64,000 nt of DNA from Thermomonas fusca DSM 15424 (GCF_000423885.1 NZ_AUIV01000005.1:62001-126000); one strand, 5' to 3'; positions 17,036 through 27,466 are shown, numbered from the stretch's first letter. Notes: generated by a model not told the origin, from the letters alone. Translations and numbers: made by a program.

Positions 17036-17702
17036 GCGCACGCCGCCGGCGTTCGCCGGCCATGTGTTCGCGGACCCCGCGCTGCTGGCGCAGGCGCTGA
17101 CCCACCGCAGCGCGGGCAGTCCGAACAACGAGCGGTTGGAATTCCTCGGCGACGCGCTGGTCAACCAGTTCGTCGCCGAGGCGCTGTACCGGCATTGGCC
17201 GAAGGCCGACGAAGGCGCGCTGACCCGCGCCCGGGCCGAACTGGTGCGCGAATCCGCGCTGGCCGGCATCGCCCGCTGGCTCGACATCGGCCCGCGGCTG
17301 GTGATGGGGCCGGGCGAAATGAAGACCGGCGGCCACCGCCGCGACTCCATCCTGGCCGACGCGGTGGAAGCCATCGTCGCCGCGATCTACCTGGATGGCG
17401 GTTTCGACGCCTGCCGGGCAGCCGTGCTGCCCTGGTTCGCGCCGCTGATCGCCGCCCTGCCGCCGCCCAACAAGGTCGGCAAGGACGCCAAGACCCGCCT
17501 GCAGGAGTGGCTGCAGGGGCGGCAGCAGCCGCTGCCGGTCTACGCGCTGCTGCACGAAGGCGGCGAGGACCATGCGCGGATCTTCAGCGTCAGCTGCAGC
17601 CTGGCCAGTCCCGCCCTGCGCACCGAAGGCGAGGGCAGTTCGCGGCGTGCGGCCGAACAGGTTGCCGCGGGCGCGATGCTGGAATTGCTCGAATCCGCCT
17701 GA
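17016..17702 (+). CDS. rnc: Ribonuclease III
   Basis: This double-strand-specific endoribonuclease processes rRNA precursors and structured mRNAs. The 228 residues hold the RNase III signature ERLEFLGDAL (39-48), a second acidic cluster at DSILADAVEAIVAAIYLDGG, and a dsRNA-binding domain from about residue 155 (KDAKTRLQEWLQG). The GTG start at 17016 lies inside the DUF4845 gene, overlapping it by 20 bases. It precedes era, the standard rnc-era arrangement. Confidence 0.96.
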   Translation: MAPAASERTPPAFAGHVFADPALLAQALTHRSAGSPNNERLEFLGDALVNQFVAEALYRHWPKADEGALTRARAELVRESALAGIARWLDIGPRLVMGPGEMKTGGHRRDSILADAVEAIVAAIYLDGGFDACRAAVLPWFAPLIAALPPPNKVGKDAKTRLQEWLQGRQQPLPVYALLHEGGEDHARIFSVSCSLASPALRTEGEGSSRRAAEQVAAGAMLELLESA

Positions 17703-17766
17703 CCCCGGCTGGGCGGGCATCGTCGGTCGATCTGCGGGAATCGCAGCGTCAAAGCGGGCCGCGCTC

Positions 17767-17772
17767 TACAAT
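17767..17772 (+). promoter_or_regulatory. -10 hexamer six bases before the era ATG
   Basis: TACAAT is followed by six bases and then the era ATG at 17779. Initiation at the normal distance would fall on or next to the start codon, giving a leaderless mRNA. No Shine-Dalgarno sequence is visible. The -35 region is not convincing. Confidence 0.4.
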
Positions 17773-17778
17773 CCGCGC

Positions 17779-18699
17779 ATGAATCCCACATCACGCAGCG
17801 GCGCAGTGGCCGTCATCGGCCGCCCCAACGTCGGCAAATCCACCCTGGTCAACGCGCTGGTCGGCGCCAAGATCAGCATCACCTCGAATCGTCCGCAGAC
17901 CACGCGGCACCGCCTGCTGGGCATTGCCACCTTCCCCGGCGGCCAGCTGCAGCTGGTGGACACCCCCGGCATCCACGGCGAGCAGGGCAAGCGCTCCGGC
18001 AAGGCGATGAACCGGATGATGAACCGCGCCGCCCGCGGCGCGCTGGAAGGCGTGGACGCAGCGCTGCTGGTGATCGAGGCCGGGCGCTGGGACCACGAGG
18101 ACGGGCTGGCCTTCGACGCCCTGCGCGAAGCCGGCCTGCCGGTGGTGCTGGTGGTCAACCAGGTCGACAAGGAGAAGGACAAGACCGCGCTGCTGCCGTT
18201 CATCGCCAAGGTCACGGAAGGGCGCGAATTCGCCGCCGTGCATCCGCTGTCGGCGCTCAAGCGCCGCGGGTTGGAGCCGCTGGTCGCCACCCTGCTGGGG
18301 CTGATGCCGGAAGGCGAGCCGGCGTTCGGCGAGGACGAGATCACCGACAAGAGCCAGCGTTTCCTCGCCGGCGAGCTGGTGCGCGAGCAGCTGATGCGCC
18401 GCCTCGGCGAGGAACTGCCGTACTCCACCACGGTGGAGGTGGAGCGCTTCGAGGAGGAACCTTCGCCCAAGACCGGCGTGATGTACCGCATCGATGCGGT
18501 GATCTGGGTCGAGCGCGAAGGCCAGAAGGCGATCGTCATCGGCAAGGGCGGCGAGCGCCTGCGCGATATCGGCAAGTACGCCCGCGAGCAGATGGAACGC
18601 CTGTTCGACGCCAAGGTGTTCCTGCAGACCTGGGTGCGCGTGCGCGAAGGCTGGAGCGACGACGAGGCGGCGCTGCGCGCGCTGGGTTACCACGACTGA
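17779..18699 (+). CDS. era: GTPase Era
   Basis: Era is an essential GTPase that binds 16S rRNA and helps mature the 30S subunit. The 306 residues show G1 GRPNVGKST (14-22), G2 TSNRPQTTRHR, G3 DTPG and G4 NQVD, then a C-terminal KH domain with IGKGGERLRDIGKYAR. The ATG at 17779 fixes the family N-terminus just before the G domain; the upstream open frame codes for nothing Era-like. No ribosome-binding site is seen, and a TACAAT sits 6 bases upstream. It lies in the rnc-era-recO string. Confidence 0.97.
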   Translation: MNPTSRSGAVAVIGRPNVGKSTLVNALVGAKISITSNRPQTTRHRLLGIATFPGGQLQLVDTPGIHGEQGKRSGKAMNRMMNRAARGALEGVDAALLVIEAGRWDHEDGLAFDALREAGLPVVLVVNQVDKEKDKTALLPFIAKVTEGREFAAVHPLSALKRRGLEPLVATLLGLMPEGEPAFGEDEITDKSQRFLAGELVREQLMRRLGEELPYSTTVEVERFEEEPSPKTGVMYRIDAVIWVEREGQKAIVIGKGGERLRDIGKYAREQMERLFDAKVFLQTWVRVREGWSDDEAALRALGYHD

Positions 18700-18735
18700 T
18701 CGCGATGGCCGTCCGGCACGAGGAGAGTTGAGCGC

Positions 18736-19479
18736 ATGCGCTACAGCGCCGAGCCCGCCTTCGTCCTGCACGCCCGCCCGTGGCGGGAAACCAGCCTGCT
18801 GGTCGAGGTGCTGAGCGCGGAGCACGGCCGCATCGGACTGGTGGCGCGCGGGGTGACCGGACCGAAGAAACATGTGCTGCGGGCAGCGCTGCAGCCGCTG
18901 CAGTCGATCCGTTTCGATGCCGTGCAAAAGGGCGAACTGGCCCAACTGGCCGCCGCCGAAGCGGCGGACGCCGCGCCGCTGCTGCAGGGCGATGCCGCGC
19001 TGGCGGCGTTCTACGTCAACGAACTGTGCCTGCGGCTGGCGCCACGGCACGTGCCGCAGCCGGAGCTGCACGCGGCTTATGCGCAGGTGCGCGAACGCCT
19101 GCGCGCGGGCGAGCCGCTGGCGTGGACATTGCGCCGGTTCGAGCGCGACCTGCTGGAGGCGCTGGGGGTGGGGCCGGCATTCGAGGTGGACGGCGACGGC
19201 ACCGATATCGATCCGGCGGCGCGCTATCGGTTGGACCCCGAGGAAGGGCCGCGCCGACTGCGCAGCGAGCGTGCCGGCGAACGCCGCGATACCGCGACCG
19301 GCCGCGCGCTGCTGGCATTGGCCGCGGACACGCAGCCGGAAGGCGAGGACCTGGCTAGCCTGCGCCTGCCGCTGCGGGCGGTGCTGCTGCACCACCTGGG
19401 GGGCCGTGGGCTGAAATCGTGGGAAATGCTGGGCGAACTGGGGCGGTTGGGCGCGCCCAAGGACAAAGGCGCGCCCTGA
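18736..19479 (+). CDS. recO: DNA repair protein RecO
   Basis: RecO helps load RecA on SSB-coated single-stranded DNA in the RecFOR pathway. The 247 residues include an N-terminal OB fold (EPAFVLHARPWRETSLLVEVLSAEHGRIGLVARGV) and the helical region with ELCLRLAPRH and RRFERDLLEALGVGP. The zinc-binding cysteines of some RecO proteins are absent, as in E. coli. A GAGGAGAG ribosome-binding site precedes the ATG. It is the last gene of this run and converges on rnk. Confidence 0.95.
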   Translation: MRYSAEPAFVLHARPWRETSLLVEVLSAEHGRIGLVARGVTGPKKHVLRAALQPLQSIRFDAVQKGELAQLAAAEAADAAPLLQGDAALAAFYVNELCLRLAPRHVPQPELHAAYAQVRERLRAGEPLAWTLRRFERDLLEALGVGPAFEVDGDGTDIDPAARYRLDPEEGPRRLRSERAGERRDTATGRALLALAADTQPEGEDLASLRLPLRAVLLHHLGGRGLKSWEMLGELGRLGAPKDKGAP

Positions 19480-19489
19480 TCGTGCGGGC

Positions 19490-19918
19490 TCAGCGGTGCA
19501 GTTCGCCCGCGGCTTCCGGCTGGTAGCGGATCGACAGCACGTGCAGGCGCGCGCTGCGGCCACCCGGCATCGGCCAGTCGATGCTGTTGCCCGCCCGCAG
19601 GCCCAGCAGGGCGCTGCCCACCGGGGCCAGGATCGACACCTTGTCGCTGCTGCCGTCGGCATCACGCGGATACACCAGGGTCAGCTCGTATTCGTGGGCC
19701 TGCTGCTGGTCGTCGATCACCTTCACCAGCGCGGTGGAATTCATGGTGATGACGTCGTCGGGCATATCGCCGGGCTCGATCAGCTCGGCGCGCTCCAGCT
19801 CCTCGCGCAGCGGCGCGGTGTTGAGGCTGCGGAATTGCGGGCGGTCCAGCAGGTCCTCGATGCGCTCCACGTCCACGCGGGACAGCAGCAGGGTGGGACG
19901 TTGGGTGGCGGTGCTCAT
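19490..19918 (-). CDS. rnk: Nucleoside diphosphate kinase regulator Rnk
   Basis: Rnk is a GreA/GreB-like protein that binds RNA polymerase and was found as a regulator of nucleotide levels. The 142 residues have an N-terminal region (LLLSRVDVERIEDLLDRPQF) and a GreA/GreB-type C-terminal domain (YELTLVYPRDADGSSDKVSILAPVGSALLGLRAGNSIDWPMPGG). The ATG at 19918 has an AGGAG sequence upstream. A promoter with TTGCCG and TAATGT 17 bases apart precedes it. It is convergent with recO, with a 10-base gap. Confidence 0.92.
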   Translation of the reverse strand: MSTATQRPTLLLSRVDVERIEDLLDRPQFRSLNTAPLREELERAELIEPGDMPDDVITMNSTALVKVIDDQQQAHEYELTLVYPRDADGSSDKVSILAPVGSALLGLRAGNSIDWPMPGGRSARLHVLSIRYQPEAAGELHR

Positions 19919-19995
19919 GTCGACAAAGGCTCCTGCAAAGCAATGCGGGCGGCGCGGCTGGCGCGTCGCCCGCGGATGTTCTGGAATTTGGGGGA

Positions 19996-20024
19996 ACATT
20001 AGCCGCGATTCAACGGCCCGGCAA
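19996..20024 (-). promoter_or_regulatory. rnk promoter
   Basis: On the minus strand TTGCCG (20024-20019) and TAATGT (20001-19996) are separated by 17 bases, about 78 bases before the rnk start. This is one of the clearer -35/-10 pairs in the window. Confidence 0.5.
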
Positions 20025-20027
20025 CCT

Positions 20028-20399
20028 TCAGGGGAACAGGAAACCGGCCGTAACCCGCCTGCCTTCGCCGGCCAGCACCGTGTAGGTGCGCGCGGCGGCG
20101 GCGTTGGACATGACTTCGATGCCGATCCCGCGCCGCAGGCAGGTGGCCAGCGCGGCGGCGGGCGGGAAGACCTGGGTGGCGCCGGTGCCCAGCAGGACCA
20201 GTTCCGGCGCCAGTGCCAGCAGCGGTTCAAGGTCGGCGGCGCCGATTGCGGAGGCGTCGTGCACCGGCCAGTCCTCGACCAGCGCTTGCGGGGCGATGAT
20301 GAAGCTGGCGGTCAGCCGGCGCTCGTTGACCAGTGCGCCGGTGCCGTCGGCGCCGCGCAGGAAATACTGGTAATCCGGGCGTTCGAGGTTCAGCTGCAT
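20028..20399 (-). CDS. Mth938-like domain protein (DUF498)
   Basis: This 123-residue protein of the Mth938/NDUFAF3-like family has a compact alpha/beta fold. Visible family features are the N-terminal LERPDYQYFLRG, the LVEDWPV segment, LLLGTGATQVFPPA-type glycine-rich turns and the GIEVMSNAAAARTYTVLAGEGRRV end. Bacterial members are uncharacterised, although the eukaryotic relative assists complex I assembly. It sits between yhbY and rnk on the minus strand, 19 bases after yhbY. The ATG at 20399 is the family start. Confidence 0.85.
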   Translation of the reverse strand: MQLNLERPDYQYFLRGADGTGALVNERRLTASFIIAPQALVEDWPVHDASAIGAADLEPLLALAPELVLLGTGATQVFPPAAALATCLRRGIGIEVMSNAAAARTYTVLAGEGRRVTAGFLFP

Positions 20400-20418
20400 C
20401 GTGGGTCGCTGGCTGCGA

Positions 20419-20724
20419 TCAGCCGCGGGGCAGGACGATCTGCCGCTTGTCCGTGCTCGGGCGATAGAGCACCGCGGTATGGCCGATCCGCTGCACCAGC
20501 GCGGCGTCGGCGCGTTCGGCCAGGGCAACGATCATGGCGTCACGCGCCTCGCGATCCGCGCCAGCCACCTTCACCTTGATCAGCTCGTGGTGTTCCAGCG
20601 CCAGTTCCACTTCCGCTACCAGCGCATCGGTGATGCCCTTGCCGCCGACCTGGAGCATCGCCTTGAGGTCGTGCGCCTGGCCGCGCAGGAAGCGGATCTG
20701 GGCGTTGGTCAAGGCAATCGGCAT
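20419..20724 (-). CDS. yhbY: YhbY/CRM-domain RNA-binding protein
   Basis: This 101-residue single CRM domain protein binds pre-50S ribosomal particles. The family pattern is clear: LTNAQIRFLRGQAHDLKAMLQVGGKGITDALVAEVELALEHHELIKVKV, with the GxxG loop (VGGKG), then an IGHTAVLYRP end. It is divergent from rlmE, as in E. coli where yhbY neighbours rlmE/ftsH. The start at 20724 gives MPIALTNAQ. Confidence 0.94.
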   Translation of the reverse strand: MPIALTNAQIRFLRGQAHDLKAMLQVGGKGITDALVAEVELALEHHELIKVKVAGADREARDAMIVALAERADAALVQRIGHTAVLYRPSTDKRQIVLPRG

Positions 20725-20760
20725 GCGGCACGCGGCGGAATAAAAGAAGGGTGCGCAGGG

Positions 20761-20766
20761 TATCAT
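20761..20766 (+). promoter_or_regulatory. Possible rlmE-ftsH -10 element
   Basis: TATCAT lies in the yhbY-rlmE divergent gap, about 75 bases before rlmE. No good -35 is seen. It would drive rlmE and perhaps ftsH. Confidence 0.3.
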
Positions 20767-20841
20767 GCGGACGATGGGGGCCGCCCGCAGGTGGCTCCAT
20801 TCCCCCACGACCCTCCCGGCCCCGGGAGGGGGACGAGACGC

Positions 20842-21489
20842 ATGGCGACCCGCAGCAAATCCAGCCAGCGCTGGCTCAAGGAACACTTCTCCGACCCTTA
20901 CGTGAAGAAGGCGCAGGCCGAGGGCATGCGCTCGCGCGCGGCCTACAAGCTCGAGGAGCTGGTGGAGCGCGATCGCCTGCTCAAGCCGGGCATGGTGGTG
21001 GTGGATCTGGGTGCGGCGCCCGGCGGCTGGTCGCAATGGGTGCGCCAGGAGCTGGATCGGCTCGACGCGAACCGGCCCGGGCGGGTCATCGCCAGCGACA
21101 TCCTGGAAATGCCCTCGCTGGCCGGGGTGGAGTTCCTTCATGGCGATTTCAGGGAAGATGCGGTTCTATCGCAATTGCTGGAAATGCTGAACGGGGAACA
21201 GGTCGACCTTGTCTTGTCCGACATGGCCCCCAATAAGAGCGGTATGACGGCGGTGGACCAGCCGCGCGCGATGCACTTGGCGGAACTGGCCATGGACTTC
21301 GCCGATGGCCAGCTCCGCAACGGCGGTACGTTCCTGATCAAGCTGTTCCAGGGAACGGGTTTCGACGATTACGTGCGGGAGCTGCGGCGGCGCTATGCCA
21401 AGGTGGCGATCCGCAAGCCGGCGGCTTCGCGCAACCGCTCGCCGGAGGTATACGCACTGGCCACCGGCAAGCTGGCACAGATCAAGTGA
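20842..21489 (+). CDS. rlmE: 23S rRNA 2'-O-ribose U2552 methyltransferase
   Basis: RlmE (RrmJ/FtsJ) methylates U2552 of 23S rRNA late in 50S assembly. The 215 residues show the SAM motif VVDLGAAPGGWSQW and the K-D-K-E set as K36, D127 (in LSDMAPN), K167 (in FLIKLFQG) and E202. The ATG at 20842 follows a GGGAGGGGGACGAG stretch that serves as ribosome-binding site. It is directly upstream of ftsH, a widely conserved pair. Confidence 0.96.
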   Translation: MATRSKSSQRWLKEHFSDPYVKKAQAEGMRSRAAYKLEELVERDRLLKPGMVVVDLGAAPGGWSQWVRQELDRLDANRPGRVIASDILEMPSLAGVEFLHGDFREDAVLSQLLEMLNGEQVDLVLSDMAPNKSGMTAVDQPRAMHLAELAMDFADGQLRNGGTFLIKLFQGTGFDDYVRELRRRYAKVAIRKPAASRNRSPEVYALATGKLAQIK

Positions 21490-21532
21490 TGTTCCACAAC
21501 GAAGTGAAGCGGAAGGACAGCCAAGGGCCGAC

Positions 21533-23425
<1,893 letters not shown>

Positions 23426-23437
<12 letters not shown>

Positions 23438-23466
23438 GCGTGCAAGGCTAGCGTGCAAGGCTAAGT
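23426..23466 (+). repeat. Three tandem about 14-bp repeats over the ftsH stop
   Basis: GTGCAGGGCTAAGC (23426-23439), GTGCAAGGCTAGC (23440-23452) and GTGCAAGGCTAAGT (23453-23466) are near-identical tandem units. The ftsH stop TAA (23435-23437) is in the first unit. This looks like a local duplication. Confidence 0.7.
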
Positions 23467-23498
23467 AAGCACCGCGCAGCGCTTGCCGGGAAATGACG

Positions 23499-23533
23499 AA
23501 AAGGCCAGAGTCCGCTCTGGCCTTTTTCTTTTT
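23499..23533 (+). terminator. Strong intrinsic terminator after ftsH
   Basis: AAAAGGCCAGAG (23499-23510), loop TCCG, then CTCTGGCCTTTT (23515-23526) form a perfect 12-bp stem followed by a T-rich tail to 23533. folP starts only 12 bases later. Confidence 0.92.
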
Positions 23534-23544
23534 GTGGACTTTCG

Positions 23545-24438
23545 ATGTTCGACACCTCGCCCCAGCTCGACTGCAACGGCCGCGTCCTGCGGCTGGACTG
23601 CCCGCGGGTGATGGGCATCGTCAACATCACTCCGGATTCGTTTTCCGATGGCGGTGCGCACTTCGATGCCGAAGCCGCCATCGCCCATGGGTTGCGGCTG
23701 GCGGAGGAGGGCGCCGACATCCTCGATATCGGCGGCGAGTCCACTCGTCCCGGCGCGCAGGCGGTGTCGGTCGAAGAGGAGCTGCGCCGCGTGCTGCCGG
23801 TGATCGAAGGCCTGGCGCGCGCGACCACGTTGCCGATCAGCATCGACACCAGCAAGCCGGAAGTCATGCGCGCGGCGGTCGAAGCCGGCGCCGGCATTCT
23901 CAATGACGTGTACGGCCTGCGCCGCGAGGGCGCGCTCGATGCGGCAGCGGCGCTGGGCGTGCCGGTGGTGCTGATGCACATGCTGGGCGAGCCACGATCG
24001 ATGCAGGCGGCGCCGGATTACGACGACGTGGCGGGCGAGGTGCATCGGTTCCTGGCCGAACGCATTTTCGCCGCCGAGATGGCGGGGGTCGCCAGGAAGA
24101 ACATCATCGTCGATCCCGGTTTCGGCTTCGGCAAGACCACGCTGCACAACCTGCAGCTGCTTGCACAGTTGCGACGTTTCACCGAGCTGGGCGTGCCGGT
24201 ACTCGCCGGCCTGTCGCGCAAGCGCAGCATCGGCGAGATCACTGGGCGCGAGATGGCCGGCGAACGGATGGCGGGGTCGGTCGCGGCGCATCTGGTGGCC
24301 GCACAGAACGGCGCTGCCATCGTGCGCGTCCACGACGTGGCGGCGACCGTCGATGCATTGAAGGTCTGGGCTGCGGTGGCGGCGTTGCCACCGCCACGCA
24401 AGCCGGCCGCCAAGCCGGGGATTGCCTGGCCAGAGTGA
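23545..24438 (+). CDS. folP: Dihydropteroate synthase
   Basis: This enzyme joins p-aminobenzoate to the pterin pyrophosphate in folate synthesis and is the target of sulfonamides. The 297 residues contain the signatures MGIVNITPDSFSDGG (from about 23) and DIGGESTRPGA, NDVYGL, IIVDPGFGFGK and the SRK loop (GLSRKRSIG). The start at 23545 leaves 22 residues before the first signature. It lies only 12 bases after the T tail of the ftsH terminator, with no strong ribosome-binding site. glmM, its usual partner downstream of ftsH, is absent here. Confidence 0.96.
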   Translation: MFDTSPQLDCNGRVLRLDCPRVMGIVNITPDSFSDGGAHFDAEAAIAHGLRLAEEGADILDIGGESTRPGAQAVSVEEELRRVLPVIEGLARATTLPISIDTSKPEVMRAAVEAGAGILNDVYGLRREGALDAAAALGVPVVLMHMLGEPRSMQAAPDYDDVAGEVHRFLAERIFAAEMAGVARKNIIVDPGFGFGKTTLHNLQLLAQLRRFTELGVPVLAGLSRKRSIGEITGREMAGERMAGSVAAHLVAAQNGAAIVRVHDVAATVDALKVWAAVAALPPPRKPAAKPGIAWPE

Positions 24439-24485
24439 GCGGACTCGCGCCGGGTTAAAGTGCGCCGTCCAACCGGAGCCCGCGC

Positions 24486-25988
24486 ATGACTGCCAGTACC
24501 CCGCTGCTGATCACCTTTGGCATCTATCTGCTGGCGATGGTGGGGATCGGGTTTGCCGCATGGCGCTCGACCCGCAACCTGGACGATTACATTCTCGGCG
24601 GCCGTTCGCTGGGCGGCTACGTCACCGCGCTGTCGGCCGGCGCCTCCGACATGAGCGGCTGGCTGCTGATGGGCCTGCCCGGCGCGCTGTACCTGACCGG
24701 CGTCAGCGAAGCCTGGATCGCCATCGGCCTGTGCATCGGCGCCTGGTGCAACTGGCGCTTCGTGGCCGGGCCGCTGCGCGTCTATACCGAGCGCACCGAC
24801 AACGCGCTGACCCTGCCGGACTATTTCACCACGCGCTTCTCCAGTGATGGCTCCGCCGCCAACGGCCGGCTGTTGCGGATCGTGTCGGCGCTGGTGATCC
24901 TGGTGTTCTTCGCGATCTACTGCGCCAGCGGCATCGTGGCCGGCGCGCGCCTGTTCGAGAGCGTGTTCGGCCTGCCCTACGCGCAGGCGCTGTGGTGGGG
25001 CGCGGCGGCGACTGTCCTCTACACGCTGATCGGCGGCTTCCTGGCGGTGAGCTGGACCGACACCGTGCAGGCCACCCTGATGATCTTCGCCCTGCTGCTG
25101 ACGCCGGTCATCGTCATCCTCAGCGTGGGTGGCCCGGTCGAGACGCTGCGGGTGATCGAGCAGGTCGATCCGGCGCGGCTGCAGTGGATCGGCGGTGGTG
25201 GTCTGGTCGCGGTGGTGTCGGCGCTGGCGTGGGGGCTGGGTTATTTCGGCCAGCCGCACATCCTGGCCCGCTTCATGGCGGCCGATTCGCTGGCGGTGAT
25301 CCCGCAGGCGCGGCGGATCGGCATGACCTGGATGGTGCTGTGCCTGCTGGGCGCGGTCGCGGTTGGGCTGGCGGGCATCGCCTGGGCCACCCAGCACCCG
25401 CAGCAGGCGGTCGCGCTGGGCGAGAATCCCGAGCGCGTCTTCATCGTGCTCGCCGAAGCGCTATTCAACCCCTGGGCGGCCGGCGTGCTGCTGTCGGCGA
25501 TCCTGGCCGCGGTGATGAGCACGCTCAGCTGCCAGCTGCTGGTCTGCTCCAGCGCGCTGACCGAGGACTTCTACCACGGCTTCTTCCGCCCGCGTGCAGG
25601 CGAACGCGAGCTGGTGTGGGTGGGCCGGGCCACGGTGCTGGCAGTGGCGCTGCTGGCGATCTGGATTGCGCGCGACCCCGACAGCCGCGTGCTGGGCCTG
25701 GTCAGCTATGCGTGGGCCGGCTTCGGCGCGGCGTTCGGGCCGGTGGTGCTGTTCTCGCTGTTCTGGGCGCGGATGACCGGCACCGGCGCGCTGGCCGGCA
25801 TGCTCGCCGGCGCGCTGACCGTGGTGCTGTGGAAGCACACCGGCAGCACGCTCTATGAAATGGTGCCGGGCTTCATCGTGGCGAGCATCGCGATCGTGGC
25901 TGGAAGCCTGTTGTCGCGGGCACCGCAGGCTGCGGTGCAGGTACGCCATGCGCAGGTCCAGGCCAGCCTGCGCGAAAGCGGCTACTGA
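24486..25988 (+). CDS. putP: Sodium/proline symporter PutP
   Basis: This is an SSS-family inner-membrane carrier that takes up proline with sodium. The 500 residues contain about 13 hydrophobic segments. Characteristic stretches include NLDDYILGGRSLGGYVTALSAGASDMSGWLLMGLPGALY, ERTDNALTLPDYFTTRF, and LSAILAAVMSTLSCQLLVCSSALTEDFY. Length matches E. coli PutP (502). The putA gene is not adjacent. miaA follows after a 5-base gap, so the two may be cotranscribed. Confidence 0.95.
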   Translation: MTASTPLLITFGIYLLAMVGIGFAAWRSTRNLDDYILGGRSLGGYVTALSAGASDMSGWLLMGLPGALYLTGVSEAWIAIGLCIGAWCNWRFVAGPLRVYTERTDNALTLPDYFTTRFSSDGSAANGRLLRIVSALVILVFFAIYCASGIVAGARLFESVFGLPYAQALWWGAAATVLYTLIGGFLAVSWTDTVQATLMIFALLLTPVIVILSVGGPVETLRVIEQVDPARLQWIGGGGLVAVVSALAWGLGYFGQPHILARFMAADSLAVIPQARRIGMTWMVLCLLGAVAVGLAGIAWATQHPQQAVALGENPERVFIVLAEALFNPWAAGVLLSAILAAVMSTLSCQLLVCSSALTEDFYHGFFRPRAGERELVWVGRATVLAVALLAIWIARDPDSRVLGLVSYAWAGFGAAFGPVVLFSLFWARMTGTGALAGMLAGALTVVLWKHTGSTLYEMVPGFIVASIAIVAGSLLSRAPQAAVQVRHAQVQASLRESGY

Positions 25989-25993
25989 AGCCG

Positions 25994-26959
25994 ATGGGGC
26001 TGGACCCGCGCCCGCGCGCGATCGCGTTGATGGGCCCGACCGCGTCGGGCAAGAGCGCGTATGCCATCGAGCTCGCGCGGCGTCTCGGCGGCGAGATCGT
26101 CAGCGTCGATTCGGCGCTGGTGTACCGCGGTCTCGACATCGGCGCGGCCAAACCCACCCGCACCGAACAGGCGCAGGCGCCGCACCACCTGATCGACCTG
26201 CGCGAGCCTTGGCAGCCGTATTCGGCGGCGGAGTTCGCGGTGGATGCGAAACGTGCCATCGACGGCATTGTCGCGCGTGGCCGGCTGCCGATCCTGGCCG
26301 GCGGCACCGGGCTGTATTTCCACGCACTTTTGGATGGCCTGTCCGATATGCCTGCGGCCGATCCGGCGCTGCGCGCCACGCTTGCGCAGGAGGCCGGCGT
26401 GCGCGGCTGGGCCGCGCTGCATGCCGAGCTGGCGCGGATCGATCCCGCGGCTGCCGCGCGCGTCCACGCCACCGACGCGCAGCGCATCCAGCGCGCGCTG
26501 GAGGTCTACCGGCTCAGCGGGCGCAGCATCAGCGACTGGCGGTGCAACGCGTCCGGCCGGCGCTTGCCGGTGTGCACGTTGAAGCTGGTGCTGGCGCCGC
26601 CGCAGCGCGCCGATCTGCATGCCCGCATCGAAGCCCGTTTCGACGCCATGCTGGCGGAAGGTTTCCTCGGCGAAGTCCGCGCGCTGCGCGCACTGCCGGA
26701 GCTCGCCGCGCATCCGCAGCCGCTGGATCTGCCGGCGCTGCGCGCGGTAGGCTACCGGCAGGCCTGGGAGCATCTGGACGGCGCGACATCGGCTGCGGAA
26801 TTCCGCGAACGCGCCATCGCTGCCACCCGCCAGCTGGCCAAGCGCCAGTTCACCTGGCTGCGCGGCGAGTTGGACGCACGCTGGTTCGACCCGGCCTCGC
26901 AGCGCGATGCGCTGAACGCGGCGGTGGACGGTTTCCTCGGCTGCAGCGCAATCGCATAG
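25994..26959 (+). CDS. miaA: tRNA dimethylallyltransferase
   Basis: MiaA adds a dimethylallyl group to A37 of tRNAs that read UNN codons. The 321 residues show the P-loop GPTASGKS (11-18), the SVDSALVYRGLDIGAAKPT substrate-binding segment, AGGTGLYFHALLDGL, and the C-terminal ATRQLAKRQFTWLR motif. The start lies 5 bases after putP, and hfq follows, the conserved miaA-hfq-hflX-hflK-hflC order. Confidence 0.96.
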   Translation: MGLDPRPRAIALMGPTASGKSAYAIELARRLGGEIVSVDSALVYRGLDIGAAKPTRTEQAQAPHHLIDLREPWQPYSAAEFAVDAKRAIDGIVARGRLPILAGGTGLYFHALLDGLSDMPAADPALRATLAQEAGVRGWAALHAELARIDPAAAARVHATDAQRIQRALEVYRLSGRSISDWRCNASGRRLPVCTLKLVLAPPQRADLHARIEARFDAMLAEGFLGEVRALRALPELAAHPQPLDLPALRAVGYRQAWEHLDGATSAAEFRERAIAATRQLAKRQFTWLRGELDARWFDPASQRDALNAAVDGFLGCSAIA

Positions 26960-27136
26960 GTGCGGCAGGCGTTGCGGTCGATGCGGCAGTGGCGGCGCGG
27001 AATGCGGGCGTTCCCGCGGAGCTGACTCCTGCGTTAACATCGGGATGCGCCCGCCGCGATGGACGGGCGCGGGGCCGGGGATCGCCGCAGGCGTCGGCCC
27101 ACGACAAACAACAACGCACGACAGTACGGGGAATCC

Positions 27137-27412
27137 ATGACGAAGTCGCAGTCCTTGCAGGATCCATTCCTGAACGCTTTGCGCCGCGAGCGCGTGCCGG
27201 TGTCCATCTACCTGGTCAACGGCATCAAGCTGCAGGGCACCATCGAATCCTTCGACCAGTTCGTCATCCTGCTGCGCAATACCGTCAGCCAGATGGTCTA
27301 CAAGCACGCGATCTCCACCGTGGTGCCGGCGCGCAACGTGCGTCTGGGCGGCCCCGCCGGTGAGGCTGCCGACGCGGGCGAGCCGGTTCCGGCTCAGGTC
27401 GACGCCGACTGA
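27137..27412 (+). CDS. hfq: RNA chaperone Hfq
   Basis: Hfq forms hexamers that pair small RNAs with mRNAs. The 91 residues start with KSQSLQDPFLNALRRERVPVSIYLVNGIKLQG (Sm1) and continue to the Sm2 motif YKHAISTVVP, with the K-H pair that defines bacterial Hfq. A 20-residue acidic tail (GEAADAGEPVPAQVDAD) follows. A GGGGAA stretch precedes the ATG. The 177-base gap from miaA leaves room for a separate promoter; GTTAACAT near 27032 is a weak -10 candidate. Confidence 0.97.
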   Translation: MTKSQSLQDPFLNALRRERVPVSIYLVNGIKLQGTIESFDQFVILLRNTVSQMVYKHAISTVVPARNVRLGGPAGEAADAGEPVPAQVDAD

Positions 27413-27466
27413 CCCGGCCGCGGCGCGGGCTTGCAATCGCGGGCCGCCGCCCGCACTTACGTCCCG

